Source: Treponema sp.
GTDB taxonomy: Bacteria; Spirochaetota; Spirochaetia; Treponematales; Treponemataceae
Reading direction: 5' to 3'
Assembly (NCBI GenBank): GCA_024402565.1
Contig: JAKSTM010000004.1
Location: forward strand, 54,394-118,393
Length of the DNA stretch: 64,000 nucleotides
Shown: in pieces, positions 63,976-64,000 of the stretch
Layout: each line of letters opens with the position of its first letter
How positions within the stretch are numbered: the stretch's first letter is position 1
Made by a program: the position numbers and the translations under genes
Notes under the pieces: generated by a model
What the model saw: only the letters and a program-made list of their open reading frames with translations
Database searches by the model: none
Told to the model about the DNA's origin: nothing

Positions 63976-64000
63976 AAACAAGTTATATCAGAACAAATAT

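Noticed and set aside
1..64000. tRNA, rRNA, insertion sequence, prophage or defence island
   Set aside because: Intergenic gaps were read on both strands; no cloverleaf, transposase, integrase or defence-type gene was found.

Overview
This 64 kb window is a low-GC (roughly 35-38 % by eye) chromosomal segment of a spirochaete, most likely a host-associated Treponema. The evidence is the gene content: a bacterial V-type ATPase operon, a TatT-type TRAP transporter, an Rnf-like operon, a uvrA-lptD pair, a glnA-ANTAR pair and many lipoproteins. No rRNA, tRNA, insertion sequence, prophage or CRISPR array is visible. Genes are densely packed, and the only gap above about 300 bp lies between purA and guaB.

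Layout. 0-4 kb: the first codons of a PadR-type regulator run off the left edge, followed by a divergent small lipoprotein, a phenylacetate-CoA ligase, and a Y-family DNA polymerase with a truncated YolD-like partner. 4-8 kb (minus strand): a TRAP transporter operon of TatT, a periplasmic binding protein and a fused QM permease. 8-17 kb: a compact glutamine synthetase with an ANTAR regulator, an SDR oxidoreductase, a zinc-ribbon protein, a MATE exporter, and a GH3 beta-glucosidase with a GPH-family sugar symporter. 17-23 kb: purA, guaB and uvrA, separated by strong terminators and AT-rich simple repeats. 23-36 kb: lptD, phoH, pgpH, a TPR lipoprotein, dprA, topA, two unknown proteins (one with a zinc-protease motif) and secG. 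36.6-46.9 kb: a PtsN-like EIIA gene leads a nine-subunit V-ATPase operon, followed by a universal stress protein and a J-domain protein. 47-55.5 kb: a tandem receiver protein, a PQQ-like propeller protein, a TrmA/RumA methyltransferase, an alpha/beta hydrolase, pcnB, a P-loop/Asp23-like fusion, an RluA-type synthase and a DUF212/PAP2-like protein. 55.5-64 kb: an unknown membrane protein is translationally coupled to rnfC-D-G-E-A-B, then a GH57-like protein, then two tandem promoters pointing out of the window.

The most unusual item is the Rnf-like operon. All six subunits are recognisable and the cytosolic ferredoxin domains of RnfB and RnfC are intact. However, most signature cofactor sites of canonical Rnf are not visible: the NADH/FMN loop of RnfC, the flavinylation motifs of RnfD and RnfG, the [2Fe-2S] cysteines of RnfA and RnfE, and the N-terminal Fe-S motif of RnfB. 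The next gene is a GH57-family protein that has also lost its catalytic signatures. Other points of interest are a V-ATPase rotor subunit with a secretion-signal-like extension, a P-loop/Asp23-like fusion, a dprA whose conserved N-terminus lies upstream of any normal start codon, a probable attenuator in the guaB leader, and several genes whose -10 box sits only 6-9 bp before the ATG (probable leaderless transcripts).

Function assignments rest on reading motifs by eye. No database search was run.
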